The notes beneath the pieces were generated by a model, which was not told where the DNA came from, did no database searches, and worked only from the letters and a program-made list of their open reading frames with translations. The position numbers were made by a program, and so were the translations under genes. Positions 35,407-44,065 of a stretch of DNA of 48,333 nt are shown here, piece by piece. Source of the stretch: Sulfitobacter sp. HI0040 (GTDB lineage: Bacteria; Pseudomonadota; Alphaproteobacteria; Rhodobacterales; Rhodobacteraceae); the NCBI RefSeq assembly GCF_001634885.1, contig NZ_LWEX01000003.1, positions 1-48,333 on the forward strand. Reading direction: 5' to 3'. Within the stretch, counting starts at the first letter, position 1, and each line of letters begins with the position of its first letter.

Positions 35407-36323
35407 CAGTGGTCGCCCCCTGTCCCGAGGGTGTAGAGTTCCGCCGGCTGCAACAGCAGGTCGAGCGCGAGCTTGCCACAGACGCCTAGCACCAGCAGTG
35501 CAAGCAGGATGCGCAGCTGTTCGGCCTGCATCTTCACGCCGATCCGCGTGCCGATCTGCGCCCCGATCACACCGCCGACCAGCAGCAGAACAGCCAGCAC
35601 GATATCAACGGTGTAGTTCGTCGTGGCATGCAGCATCGTGGTGAAGGCGGTGACAAAGATGATCTGAAAGAGCGACGTGCCCACGACGACCTTCGTGGGC
35701 ATGCCCAGCAGGTAGATCATGGCGGGTACCATGATGAAACCGCCGCCCACACCCATGATCGCGGCAAGGATGCCCACGGTGATACCCACCAGCACCGGCG
35801 GGATAACTGAAATATACAGGCCGGAGACCCGGAAGCGCATCTTGAAGGGCAGACCGTGGATCCAGTTGTGTTTCTTGCGCTTGCCCGCGCGGCCCCCTTT
35901 ACGGGTCTTGCGAATGGCGTTGAGCGATTCAACGAACATCAGCGCGCCGATGATGCCCAGAAAGACGACGTAGGAAAGCTTAACCAGCAGATCGACCTGC
36001 CCCTGCGCTTTGAGGTAGTTGAAGACGGCAACGCCAAGCGCTGCCCCGATGAGCCCGCCGATCAGCAGCACGGTGCCCATCCTCAGGTCCACCGTCTTGC
36101 GTTTGAAATGCGCAAGCACCCCCGAAAAGGAGGAGGCGACGATCTGGTTCGCCTCCGTCGCGACGGCCACGGCGGGCGGGATCCCGATGAAGAACAGCAG
36201 CGGCGTCATCAGAAACCCGCCGCCCACGCCGAACATGCCTGACAGCACGCCAACCATCCCGCCCAAGCCCAGCAGCAGGAAGGCGTTGACCGAAACTTCG
36301 GCGATGGGCAGGTAAATTTGCAT
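35406..36323 (-). CDS. TSUP-family (TauE/SafE) anion exporter
   Basis: A 305-residue inner-membrane protein with about eight helices. The repeated signature GGMVGVLSGMFGVGGGFLMTP near residue 20 and its second-half counterpart GILAAIMGVGGGFIMVP mark the TSUP fold. TSUP proteins export sulfite, sulfoacetate or related sulfur compounds; substrate is not readable here. I prefer ATG 36323 (MQIYLPIAEVSV, the usual start of homologues) over GTG 36332. It is translationally coupled to the TIGR02186 gene. Confidence 0.88.
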   Translation of the reverse strand: MQIYLPIAEVSVNAFLLLGLGGMVGVLSGMFGVGGGFLMTPLLFFIGIPPAVAVATEANQIVASSFSGVLAHFKRKTVDLRMGTVLLIGGLIGAALGVAVFNYLKAQGQVDLLVKLSYVVFLGIIGALMFVESLNAIRKTRKGGRAGKRKKHNWIHGLPFKMRFRVSGLYISVIPPVLVGITVGILAAIMGVGGGFIMVPAMIYLLGMPTKVVVGTSLFQIIFVTAFTTMLHATTNYTVDIVLAVLLLVGGVIGAQIGTRIGVKMQAEQLRILLALLVLGVCGKLALDLLLQPAELYTLGTGGDH

Positions 36324-36411
36324 GGCGTCCACTATCGCGGGCGGGCGGACAAAATCAACTGTTTATGCTGCACTGCCGCGATCAGGACATAGCGGCGCGG
36401 TCCAACTGGCG

Positions 36412-37380
36412 TTATCTTTCCTTCACGTAGGGTTCGCCCCCGGCGCGGGGTGGAATGGCCTTTCCGACGAACCCGGCGAGGATGATCACTGTCATCACAT
36501 AGGGTAACGCGCCGAGAAGCTGGCCCTGCACCTTCAATGAGGTCAACGCCTCGATCACATCGGGGCGGGTTTCCAGCGCGCCGAACAGCCCGAAGAGCAG
36601 GGTCGCCCAAAGCGCGTACCAAGGCCGCCACTTGGCGAAGATCAGCGCCGCCAGCGCGATGAAACCGCGACCCGCCGACATGTCCTTCACGAAACCGGCC
36701 TGCAGCGCGGTGCTGAGGTAGGCGCCCGCCAATCCGCAGAGCACGCCGCAGATCGCCACCGCGGCATAGCGCAGGCCGACGACGGAAACGCCTGCGGTGT
36801 CCACGGCGGCAGGGTTTTCCCCGACCGCGCGCAGGCGCAGGCCGAACCGCGTGCGGAACAGGATCCACCACGTGAGCGGCACACAGGCAAAAGCGATATA
36901 GACGAGGATCGGATGCCCCGAGATGAGGTCGGCGTAAAGCGGGCCGATGATTGGCACGGGGGCAAGGGCTTCGGCCCAGGGCAGGGTGATTGTCTCGAAC
37001 CGGGCGCCGCCCATCAGGGAGGGGGTACGCCCGCCCTGCTTGAACCAGTCCTGCGCGATCAGAACGGTCATCCCGGCGGCGAGGAAGTTGATCGCCACGC
37101 CGGAGATAAGCTGGTTGCCCCGGAAGGTGATGGAGGCCACGCCGTGAATGGCCGAAAGGCTGAGTGAGGAAAGTATCCCCGCGCCCAGCCCCAGCCAGAC
37201 AGACCCGGTCAGCGCGGCCACGGCGGCGGAAAAGAAGGCGGCGATCAGCATCTTGCCTTCGAGCCCGATGTCGAAAATGCCCGCCCTTTCGGAAAACAAC
37301 CCGGCGAGGCAGGCCAGCAGCAGGGGCGTCGCCAGCCGGACGGTGGAATCGAGCAGTTGGATGAGGGTGGTGTAATCCAT
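36412..37380 (-). CDS. Nucleoside-type ABC transporter permease 2
   Basis: A 322-residue permease of the BPD_transp_2 group with about nine helices. The conserved block LFSERAGIFDIGLEGKMLIAAF near residue 30 is typical of the NupQ/YufQ branch. It pairs with the longer permease encoded just upstream. The start ATG 37380 overlaps the upstream permease stop by ATGA. It is the last gene of a four-gene minus-strand operon; I see no clear terminator after it. Confidence 0.9.
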   Translation of the reverse strand: MDYTTLIQLLDSTVRLATPLLLACLAGLFSERAGIFDIGLEGKMLIAAFFSAAVAALTGSVWLGLGAGILSSLSLSAIHGVASITFRGNQLISGVAINFLAAGMTVLIAQDWFKQGGRTPSLMGGARFETITLPWAEALAPVPIIGPLYADLISGHPILVYIAFACVPLTWWILFRTRFGLRLRAVGENPAAVDTAGVSVVGLRYAAVAICGVLCGLAGAYLSTALQAGFVKDMSAGRGFIALAALIFAKWRPWYALWATLLFGLFGALETRPDVIEALTSLKVQGQLLGALPYVMTVIILAGFVGKAIPPRAGGEPYVKER

Positions 37381-38510
37381 CAGTTCGCGGGCTCCACCGG
37401 CTTGCGTTCCGGCTTCGGCTCCCGGGGGAGGCGCAGGCTCAGGAATATGCGTTCAAGCGGCATGCGCACCATGTTGTCGAGCGCGCCGGTGAACAGGATG
37501 ACCAGCGCCTGAATGACGACGATCAATTCACGGGGGATCGACGTCCAGAGCGCAAGCTCCGCGCCGCCCTGATAGAGAAAGCCGAACAGGATGGCGGAAA
37601 TAAAAACCCCCAGGGGATGCGACCGGCCCATGAGCGCCACGGCGATCCCGATGAAACCCGCGCCCTCGGTCGCGTTGAGAACAAGGCGCTCGGCCTCGCC
37701 CATCACGTTGTTGATCGCCATCATCCCGGCCAGCCCGCCGGAAATCAGCATGGTGATCATCGTGATCTTTACCGGCGATATGCCCGCGTAGCGCGCGGCA
37801 CTTTCCGAAAATCCATAGGCGCGGATCTGGTAACCCAGACGCGTGCGCCAGATCAGAAGCCACAGCAAAACACAGGCGAGGATCGCCACGAGGAAGGACA
37901 CGTTGGCCGGGGCCGCGCGGGAAAAGCTGATACCCAGCGGGGCAAGCAGATCATGCAGCGTGGGCAGGTTCGTGGCCTCGGGGAAGCGCGCAGTCGCGGG
38001 GTCCATGCTGCCCTTGGGCCGCATCAGGTTCACCAGCACATAGTTCAGCAGGGCTGCCGCGATGAAGTTGAACATGATCGTGGTGATCACGATATGGCTG
38101 CCGCGTTTGGCCTGCAGCCACGCGGGGATCGCCGCCCAGGCCGCCCCGAAAAGTGCTGCGCCCGCCGTCGCCCCGAGAAGCGCAAGCGACCAATGCGGCC
38201 ACGGGATATAGAGCGCGGCCAGCGCCACCCCCAGCCCGCCCAGCATTGCCTGACCTTCGCCGCCGATGTTGAACAGCCGCGCATGAAAGGCGATGGAAAC
38301 GGCAAGCCCGGTGAAGATGAAGTTCGTCGCGTAGTAGAGCGTGTAGCCCCAGCCATAGGTGGACCCCAGCGCGCCCTGAACCATCAGCTTGACGGCGGCC
38401 ACCGGGTCTTCCCCGATGCCCAGAATCACCAGCGCGGAGATCACAGCCGCCAACAGCAGCGAGATGAGCGGCACGAGGATGACCTCGGCCCATTTGGGCA
38501 TCACGTCCAT
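37380..38510 (-). CDS. Nucleoside-type ABC transporter permease 1
   Basis: A 376-residue permease of the same superfamily (NupP/YufP branch), about ten helices, with the coupling block AFHARLFNIGGEGQAMLGGLG near residue 85 and GYQIRAYGFSESAARYAGI. I chose ATG 38510 (MDVMPKWAEV) over an in-frame start 33 nt upstream that lies inside the ATPase gene. The gap to the ATPase stop is one base, which implies coupled translation. Confidence 0.9.
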   Translation of the reverse strand: MDVMPKWAEVILVPLISLLLAAVISALVILGIGEDPVAAVKLMVQGALGSTYGWGYTLYYATNFIFTGLAVSIAFHARLFNIGGEGQAMLGGLGVALAALYIPWPHWSLALLGATAGAALFGAAWAAIPAWLQAKRGSHIVITTIMFNFIAAALLNYVLVNLMRPKGSMDPATARFPEATNLPTLHDLLAPLGISFSRAAPANVSFLVAILACVLLWLLIWRTRLGYQIRAYGFSESAARYAGISPVKITMITMLISGGLAGMMAINNVMGEAERLVLNATEGAGFIGIAVALMGRSHPLGVFISAILFGFLYQGGAELALWTSIPRELIVVIQALVILFTGALDNMVRMPLERIFLSLRLPREPKPERKPVEPAN

Positions 38511-38511
38511 A

Positions 38512-40140
38512 TCAGACCTCCTTGTGCGGATCGCCGCCCGCATGGGCGAGGTTGTCCTCCACCTCCGCGACGGAGTGAGGCCGATCGGTATCCGTAATGC
38601 CCGCCATCAGCAGACCCAGCTCCTTTTCATCCGTTTCCTGCGGCAGGCGTTCGCCCATGATCTTTCCGTCGAACATCACGGCGATGCGGTCCGACAGTGC
38701 CAGGATCTCTTCCAGTTCGACGGAAACGAGCAGGATCGCCTTGCCACGGTCGCGCAGCGCCACGATCTGCTGGTGGATGAATTCGATCGCACCAATGTCC
38801 ACGCCGCGCGTGGGCTGGCCGATCAGCAGCAGGTCGGGATTGCGTTCGATTTCCCGCGCCAGCACGATTTTCTGCTGGTTGCCGCCTGAAAAGTTCTTGG
38901 CCGCAAGGCGGGGGTTCGGGGGGCGGACGTCGAAACGTTCCATCTTGCCGGCGGTATCTTCGCGGATCGCGGCGTTGTTCATAAGCCAGCCACTCCGATA
39001 GGCCGGGTCGTGGTGATAGCCGAAGGCGGTGTTCTCCCACGCCTGATAATCCATGATCAGACCTTCGCGCTGGCGGTCCTCCGGCACATGGGCGATCCCG
39101 CGCGCCCGGCGCGACTGTCCGTCTGCGCCGGCGCCCGAGAGGTCCAGCGGCTGGCCGTTCAGATGAATCCTGCCGGTGCCGGTCTTGTATCCGCCCAGCA
39201 CTTCGAGCAGTTCGGATTGCCCGTTACCCGCGACACCCGCGATGCCCAGCACCTCGCCAGCGCGCACCTGAAGGTCGATCCCACGCAGCCGTTCGACGCC
39301 TTTGTCGTCCACAACGTGCAGGTTTTTCACGTCGAGCACGACGTCACGCGGGGCGGCGGGGGTCTTGTCCACGCGCAACAGCACCTTGCGCCCAACCATC
39401 AGTTCGGCCAGTTCTGCGGGCTCGGTTTCGGCGGTCTTTACCGTGGCCGTCATTTCGCCCCGCCGCATGACGCTGACGGTATCGGTGATTTCCATGATCT
39501 CGCGCAGCTTGTGGGTGATCAGGATGATGGTTTTGCCTTCGGAACGAAGCCGCCCGAGAATGCGGAAAAGCTGGTCTGCCTCTGCCGGGGTCAGAACGCC
39601 CGTCGGCTCGTCGAGGATCAGGATATCGGCGCGGCGGTAGAGCGCCTTGAGGATCTCCACCCGCTGCTGCATTCCCACGCCGATGTCCTGCACCAACGCA
39701 TCCGGGTCCACCTTGAGGCCGTAGTCGTTCGCCAGTTCGATCAGGCTCTTGCGGGCCTTGGCGAGCGAGGGTTTCAGCAAGCCCCCGTCTTCGGCCCCCA
39801 GAATGACATTCTCGAGCACCGTGAAATTTTCCACCAGCTTGAAATGCTGGAATACCATGCCGATCCCGGCTGCGATGGCTGCCTGGCTGTCGGGGATGTC
39901 GGTCTTGCGCCCGCCGATGAAGATCTCGCCCTTGTCGGCCTTGTAGAAGCCGTAAAGGATCGACATCAGCGTCGATTTTCCGGCACCGTTTTCACCGATG
40001 ATGCCGTGGATCGTACCGGGCTGCACCCGGATCGAAATATCCTTGTTCGCCTGAACCGGGCCGAAAGCCTTGGAAATACCCTTCAGTTCAATGGCAGGGG
40101 CAGCCGTTTCCGGCTGCCCCGATGTCTTCGCTGGTGTCAC
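38512..40140 (-). CDS. Nucleoside-type ABC transporter ATP-binding protein
   Basis: A 542-residue double-nucleotide-binding-domain ATPase. The first half has Walker A GENGAGKST near residue 50, Q-loop MVFQHFKLVENFTV, signature-like VGMQQRVEILKAL and Walker B ILILDEPTGVL. The second half has the degenerate Walker A GVAGNGQSELL, signature FSGGNQQKIVLARE and Walker B DLLLIGQPTRGVD. This layout (sugar/nucleoside CUT2-like) matches YufO/NupO. The start is GTG 40140, only two bases after the stop of the binding-protein gene. Confidence 0.93.
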   Translation of the reverse strand: MTPAKTSGQPETAAPAIELKGISKAFGPVQANKDISIRVQPGTIHGIIGENGAGKSTLMSILYGFYKADKGEIFIGGRKTDIPDSQAAIAAGIGMVFQHFKLVENFTVLENVILGAEDGGLLKPSLAKARKSLIELANDYGLKVDPDALVQDIGVGMQQRVEILKALYRRADILILDEPTGVLTPAEADQLFRILGRLRSEGKTIILITHKLREIMEITDTVSVMRRGEMTATVKTAETEPAELAELMVGRKVLLRVDKTPAAPRDVVLDVKNLHVVDDKGVERLRGIDLQVRAGEVLGIAGVAGNGQSELLEVLGGYKTGTGRIHLNGQPLDLSGAGADGQSRRARGIAHVPEDRQREGLIMDYQAWENTAFGYHHDPAYRSGWLMNNAAIREDTAGKMERFDVRPPNPRLAAKNFSGGNQQKIVLAREIERNPDLLLIGQPTRGVDIGAIEFIHQQIVALRDRGKAILLVSVELEEILALSDRIAVMFDGKIMGERLPQETDEKELGLLMAGITDTDRPHSVAEVEDNLAHAGGDPHKEV

Positions 40141-40142
40141 GA

Positions 40143-41138
40143 TCAGAAGCTCAGATCGGGGCAGCTGTCATCCGACATGTAGTCGTGGACCTTCAACTCA
40201 CCGGAAGCGATCTTCGCCGCCGCTTCATCGACCGACGCTTTCATTTCGGCGGAGACGAGGTCCTTGTTGTTGTCGTCCATCGCGACGCCCACGCCTTCAT
40301 TTGCGACGCCCATCACGTTGAAGCCCTTTTCCATGCCGGGGCCGTCGGACATCGCCTGATAGACGGCGTTATCCACGCGCTTGAGCATGGAGGTCAGGAC
40401 CTTGCCCGGGTGCAGGTGGTTCTGGTTGCTGTCCACGCCGATGGAAAGGATGCCTTCGTCGGCGGCTGTCTGCAGCACGCCCACGCCGGTGCCGCCCGCC
40501 GCGGCATAGATCACGTCCGCGCCCTGCGCGATCTGCGCCTTCGTCAGTTCGGACCCTTTGACCGGATCGTTCCATGCGGCAGGGGTGGTGCCGGTCATGT
40601 TGGCGATCACCTCGGCATCCGGGTCGATGGCCTTGACGCCCTGTGCGTAGCCGCAGGCGAATTTGCGAATGAGCGGGATGTCCATGCCGCCGATAAAGCC
40701 GACGGTGCCGGATTCGGATGCTTGCGCGGCCATCATGCCCACGAGGTAGGACCCTTCGTGTTCGTTGAACACGACGGAGCGGACGTTCGGTTCGTCAACG
40801 ACCATGTCGATAATCACAAAATCGGTCTCGGGATAGTCGGCGGCCACCTGACCCAGTGCGTCACCAAAGGCAAAGCCGGTCATCACGATGGGGTTGGCGC
40901 CGGATTCGGCAAAGCGGCGGAGCGCCTGCTCCCGCTGGGCTTCGGACTGAAGCTCGATCTCGCGGAATTCGCCGCCGGTTTCTTCGGCCCAACGCTGCGC
41001 GCCGCTGAACGCCGCTTCGTTGAAAGACTTGTCGAACTTGCCGCCCAGATCGAAGATCAGGGCCGGTTCGGCCATCGCGGCACCGGCACCCAGTGCCAAT
41101 GCGGCACTCGCGCCGAGGAATTTCGTCATGAGGGTCAT
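40143..41138 (-). CDS. BMP-family substrate-binding protein (nucleoside uptake)
   Basis: A 331-residue periplasmic binding protein of the BMP/PnrA family with a Sec signal peptide (MTLMTKFLGASAALALGAGA, cleavage after AMA). No lipobox cysteine is present. Recognisable are FDLGGKFDKSFNEAAFSGA, the IVMTGFAFGDALGQVA strand and IGGMDIPLIRKFACGYAQG. PnrA-type proteins bind purine nucleosides, so nucleoside import through the downstream ATPase and permeases is inferred. AAGGGAGAGA upstream of ATG 41138 fixes the start. Confidence 0.92.
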   Translation of the reverse strand: MTLMTKFLGASAALALGAGAAMAEPALIFDLGGKFDKSFNEAAFSGAQRWAEETGGEFREIELQSEAQREQALRRFAESGANPIVMTGFAFGDALGQVAADYPETDFVIIDMVVDEPNVRSVVFNEHEGSYLVGMMAAQASESGTVGFIGGMDIPLIRKFACGYAQGVKAIDPDAEVIANMTGTTPAAWNDPVKGSELTKAQIAQGADVIYAAAGGTGVGVLQTAADEGILSIGVDSNQNHLHPGKVLTSMLKRVDNAVYQAMSDGPGMEKGFNVMGVANEGVGVAMDDNNKDLVSAEMKASVDEAAAKIASGELKVHDYMSDDSCPDLSF

Positions 41139-41292
41139 ATGGTCTCTCCCTTGGTCATTATTTTGGGGCGTGGCGCTGCCACTGCCCATCGTCCACGCTG
41201 TCGCGCGATCAGATGCAAATTAGGACGCAGCCGCGCTTCGGGGTCAACCGCTTTCTTGGCGGCAGCCGCGCGATTCAGCCCCGTGCAGCGGC

Positions 41293-41721
41293 CTATTTCT
41301 TGCGGTTCCGCCTGTCCAGTTCGAGGCGCATGACCAGTGCATCCGCCGGGGCCGCATCCCTGCGGGCGTAGTAGCGAGGACGGGTCCCCACAATCGCGAA
41401 GCCGAGGCTGTCATAGAGGTTTCGCGCCGCCACATTATCCGCCGCGACCTCGAGAAAGGCGCAGGTGGACTGATCCCCGATCGCTTCCAGCCAGTCCTGG
41501 ACGAGACGGCGGGCAATGCCTTTGCGGCGCATCTGTGGGGCCACGGCGATCGTCAGCAATTCGGATTCGCCAGCGACGGTGCGGGTCAGCGCAAACCCGC
41601 CCCCAGCCGTCCAGAGCCCTACGCCGGGGCCGGTGAGCAGGTCGCTGAATTCACGGGCCGTCCAAGGCCGGTCGCGATCGTTGGCTGCAGCATGAAGCTG
41701 CGCCAGTTCAACGGGGGTCAT
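41293..41721 (-). CDS. rimI: Ribosomal-protein-S18 alanine N-acetyltransferase RimI
   Basis: A 142-residue GNAT acetyltransferase. The acetyl-CoA loop is VAPQMRRKGIARRLVQ, and the NVAARNLYDSLGF element follows. RimI acetylates the N-terminus of ribosomal protein S18. Assignment relies on the adjacency with tsaB, the classical tsaB-rimI arrangement, since GNAT sequences alone are weakly specific. The ATG overlaps the tsaB stop by ATGA. Confidence 0.85.
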   Translation of the reverse strand: MTPVELAQLHAAANDRDRPWTAREFSDLLTGPGVGLWTAGGGFALTRTVAGESELLTIAVAPQMRRKGIARRLVQDWLEAIGDQSTCAFLEVAADNVAARNLYDSLGFAIVGTRPRYYARRDAAPADALVMRLELDRRNRKK

Positions 41722-42329
41722 GACAACAGGGCGGGGGCGGTATCCCGCGCCGGGGCGGCATCTGCGGGGCGCAGATAGAGCGGCGCGGGCCGGGGCGGCG
41801 CATCGCGGTAGCGGGTGGCGGCGACACGTGCGGTGGCCTCGGCCACCCCATGGGCGGGGGCCTGTCCGGTCGCCCCGATCAACGGCCCGTCGAACGGGGG
41901 CAGGTTGCCTTCGTCCAGCAGCGCGGGTTCTGCCAGATGCGGATTGCCAAAACCCTGCACGAACAACTGTCCCCGGCGCGCATCCACGGCACAGACACAG
42001 GGGCCTTCATGCCCGTAGCGCAGCGCCTCGAAGGCGGAAACTCCCACCGCGGGTCTGCCTAGCCCCAAGGCCAGACCGCGGGCCGCCGCCACTGAAATGC
42101 GAATGCCGGTAAAATTCCCCGGCCCGATCCCTACTCCGATCGCGGAAAGGTCGCCATAGGCTGCGCCTGCCGCGTTCAACAGTTCTGCACAAAGGCCCAT
42201 CAGCCGTTCGGCCTGACCCTTCGCCATCTCTTCCCGCGCGCTTTCGATGATCCGGTCGCCGGAGAGCAAAGCGGCCGCGCAATGCGCGGCCGATGTGTCG
42301 AAAGCGAGGATAAGCGGCGCGTCAGGCAA
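41718..42329 (-). CDS. tsaB: tRNA threonylcarbamoyladenosine biosynthesis protein TsaB
   Basis: A 203-residue ASKHA-fold partner of TsaD in making t6A at position 37 of ANN-decoding tRNAs. The motif LAFDTSAAHCAAALL opens the protein and VGIGPGNFTGIRISVAAARGLALGL is the family hallmark. The start is TTG 42329, since it gives the homologous N-terminus MPDAPLILAFDTS and no ATG lies suitably near. It overlaps the nfuA end by 8 nt, suggesting coupled translation. Confidence 0.92.
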   Translation of the reverse strand: MPDAPLILAFDTSAAHCAAALLSGDRIIESAREEMAKGQAERLMGLCAELLNAAGAAYGDLSAIGVGIGPGNFTGIRISVAAARGLALGLGRPAVGVSAFEALRYGHEGPCVCAVDARRGQLFVQGFGNPHLAEPALLDEGNLPPFDGPLIGATGQAPAHGVAEATARVAATRYRDAPPRPAPLYLRPADAAPARDTAPALLS

Positions 42330-42882
42330 CCGGACGCACCTCTGTGACCTCGGGGATGTAGTGCCGCAGCAGGTTCTCGATGCCCATCTTCAGCGTCAGC
42401 GTGGAAGAGGGGCAACCCGCGCAGGCACCCTGCATGTGCAGATAGACGACACCGCGCTCGAAGCCATGGAACGTGATGTCGCCCCCGTCCTGCGCCACGG
42501 CGGGGCGGACCCGGCTGTCCAGCAGTTCCTTGATCTGGCCGACGATCTCACCGTCTTCGCCGTCATGGGCCGCGTGGCCGGAGGCATGTTCATGACCCGA
42601 AGCCATGACCGGTTGACCGGATTGGAAATGCTCCATGATCGCACCGAGCAGAGCGGGTTTGATATGGTCCCATTCGACATTGTCGGCTTTGGTCACGGTG
42701 ACGAAATCATTGCCGAAGAACACCCCGGCCACACCGTCGACGGCGAAAAGCCGGGTCGCGAGCGGAGAGGCATCCGCCGCATCGGGGGAGGGGAAGTCAG
42801 CGGTTCCCATCTCAAGCACGGTCTGGCCCGGCAGGAACTTCAGCGTCGCCGGATTCGGCGTGGATTCTGTTTGTATGAACAT
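42322..42882 (-). CDS. nfuA: NfuA-type iron-sulfur cluster carrier
   Basis: A 186-residue Fe-S carrier. The N-terminal Nfu_N domain starts MFIQTESTPNPATLKFLPG. A His-rich linker (GHEHASGHAAHDG) leads to the C-terminal NifU domain with DSRVRPAVAQDGGDITF and the cluster-binding CxxC in QGACAGCPSSTLTLKMGIE. It passes clusters to apo-enzymes such as aconitase. The start is fixed by AAGGAA upstream and by the conserved N-terminus. A promoter with an Irr-like box lies ahead. Confidence 0.95.
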   Translation of the reverse strand: MFIQTESTPNPATLKFLPGQTVLEMGTADFPSPDAADASPLATRLFAVDGVAGVFFGNDFVTVTKADNVEWDHIKPALLGAIMEHFQSGQPVMASGHEHASGHAAHDGEDGEIVGQIKELLDSRVRPAVAQDGGDITFHGFERGVVYLHMQGACAGCPSSTLTLKMGIENLLRHYIPEVTEVRPVA

Positions 42883-42911
42883 TGTTCTATTCCTTGCATC
42901 GGGATGCGACT

Positions 42912-42959
42912 GATATGCGCAGCATGCCATGACGAGTCAAGGTTTGGAACGATTCTAAA
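42912..42959 (-). promoter_or_regulatory. nfuA promoter with Irr-like iron control element
   Basis: On the minus strand TTGACT (42935-42940) and CATATC (42912-42917) are 17 nt apart, a good promoter. Adjacent upstream at 42943-42959 is an imperfect palindrome, TTTAGAA-TCG-TTCCAAA on the minus strand (7+3+7 with one mismatch), close to the TTTAGAA-N3-TTCTAAA form I recall for Irr boxes of alphaproteobacteria. Iron-dependent control of an Fe-S carrier would make sense. Confidence 0.55.
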
Positions 42960-43119
42960 AGCTGGTCCCGCAATAGGCGCCGCAGCGCCGAATGGCGGGC
43001 CCGGGCTGAATAATTCGCTTTGAGCGCAGTGCATTACAGGGTAAATAGCAGCCATCGATGCATGAGTCGTCCGGCCCGATGGCCAAAGCGGCTGCGCTGC
43101 ATCTTTTCTGGATCATATC

Positions 43120-43479
43120 ATGGACATATTGCTTGGTTTGGGTGTGCTGTCCGCCAGCACGCTTCTGTTTGCCGCGGGGTTCGCCGCGCATCGCCGTCCC
43201 GTGCCCGCCCGCTGGACGCGCCTTCCCGGTCTCAGCATGCTGTTCTGCGTGACGCTGACGATGATGGCACCCGTCGGTCTGGGCTTTCTCGTGAAGGCGG
43301 CGCTGACGCCGCAGACCTTCACCGCGGGCACGGTCATGTGGTTCCTTCCGGTGGCGGCACTGGCAGCAGCAGCGGTCGTTTTCACACCCGTTCTCATCCG
43401 TAGTGTGCGCAAGGCAGGCACGCCTCCGGTCGTGCCCGCGTCCCAGCCGCTGGCGGTCGAACCCGGCCTCGCTGCCTGA
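43120..43479 (+). CDS. Small integral membrane protein, unknown
   Basis: I do not recognise a family. The 119-residue product has about three hydrophobic helices: LLGLGVLSASTLLFAAGFAA at the start, LSMLFCVTLTMMAPVGLGF near 40 and VMWFLPVAALAAAAVVF near 73, then a polar proline-rich tail. There is no convincing Shine-Dalgarno before the ATG. Codon use is like the neighbours, so it is probably a real gene. It is divergent from nfuA, with 237 nt between them, and convergent with the stress protein. Confidence 0.65.
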   Translation: MDILLGLGVLSASTLLFAAGFAAHRRPVPARWTRLPGLSMLFCVTLTMMAPVGLGFLVKAALTPQTFTAGTVMWFLPVAALAAAAVVFTPVLIRSVRKAGTPPVVPASQPLAVEPGLAA

Positions 43480-43487
43480 CGCCCGGT

Positions 43488-43511
43488 CGCGCCGCCCTCA
43501 GGGACGGCGCG
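43488..43511 (+). terminator. Hairpin between convergent genes
   Basis: CGCGCCG at 43488-43494 and CGGCGCG at 43505-43511 form a 7-bp GC stem with a 10-nt apical part that can pair further (CCC against GGG). No T-run on either side, so any termination is weak. Confidence 0.35.
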
Positions 43512-43516
43512 CCTGA

Positions 43517-43975
43517 TCAGGTGATCGCTTCCAGCCGTTCCTTGCTGAGATTGCCCGGCACGATGGTAATGGGGACGGGCAGCGTGCCCGCATTGCGGGA
43601 CAACTGGGTTACCAGCGGGCCGGGGCCTTTTTTCTTGTCCGAACTGGCGCCCAGCACGAGAACGCCAATCTCGGTATCGTCCATCACCTGTTGGACGATC
43701 TCGTCCGCAGGCACGCCTTCGCGGATGACAAGCTCCGGCTCCACACCCTGCTTGTCGCGCATCCACTTGGCGAAAACCTCGAAATGTACCTCGATCCTTT
43801 CGCGGGCCTCTTCGCGCATCACCTCGCCAACGCCGATCCAATGATTGAATTCATCCGGCGGAATGACGGAGAGAACCGCGACACCGCCCCCCGTGCGCGC
43901 CGCGCGCAGGGCCGCGAACCGCATCGCGTTCAGACATTCCGTGCTGTCGTCCAGCACCACCAGAAACTTCCGCAT
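43517..43975 (-). CDS. Universal stress protein (UspA family)
   Basis: A 152-residue Usp-domain protein. The start MRKFLVVLDDSTECLNAMRFA and the ATP-loop-like stretch VLVLGASSDKKKGPGPLVTQL, followed by PVPITIVPGNL, follow the family. The G-2x-G-9x-G(S/T) ATP motif is partly degenerate (GASS, then GPGP), so nucleotide binding is uncertain. ATG 43975 is chosen over a longer frame for the conserved N-terminal strand. It lies 90 nt downstream of the aminotransferase on the same strand. Confidence 0.85.
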   Translation of the reverse strand: MRKFLVVLDDSTECLNAMRFAALRAARTGGGVAVLSVIPPDEFNHWIGVGEVMREEARERIEVHFEVFAKWMRDKQGVEPELVIREGVPADEIVQQVMDDTEIGVLVLGASSDKKKGPGPLVTQLSRNAGTLPVPITIVPGNLSKERLEAIT

Positions 43976-44065
43976 GTCGTACTCCGAAAAGGGCCGCGGC
44001 GATAATGGCGCGCCGGGCACCGGCTGGCAATGGCTCCCGCGCGTCAGTTGCCGTGGCCCGTCGTA

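Noticed and set aside
42878..42888. GAACATTGTTC palindrome at the nfuA start as a LexA site
   Set aside because: It resembles Gram-positive-type boxes only loosely and overlaps the start codon; the alphaproteobacterial form GTTC-N7-GTTC is absent here.
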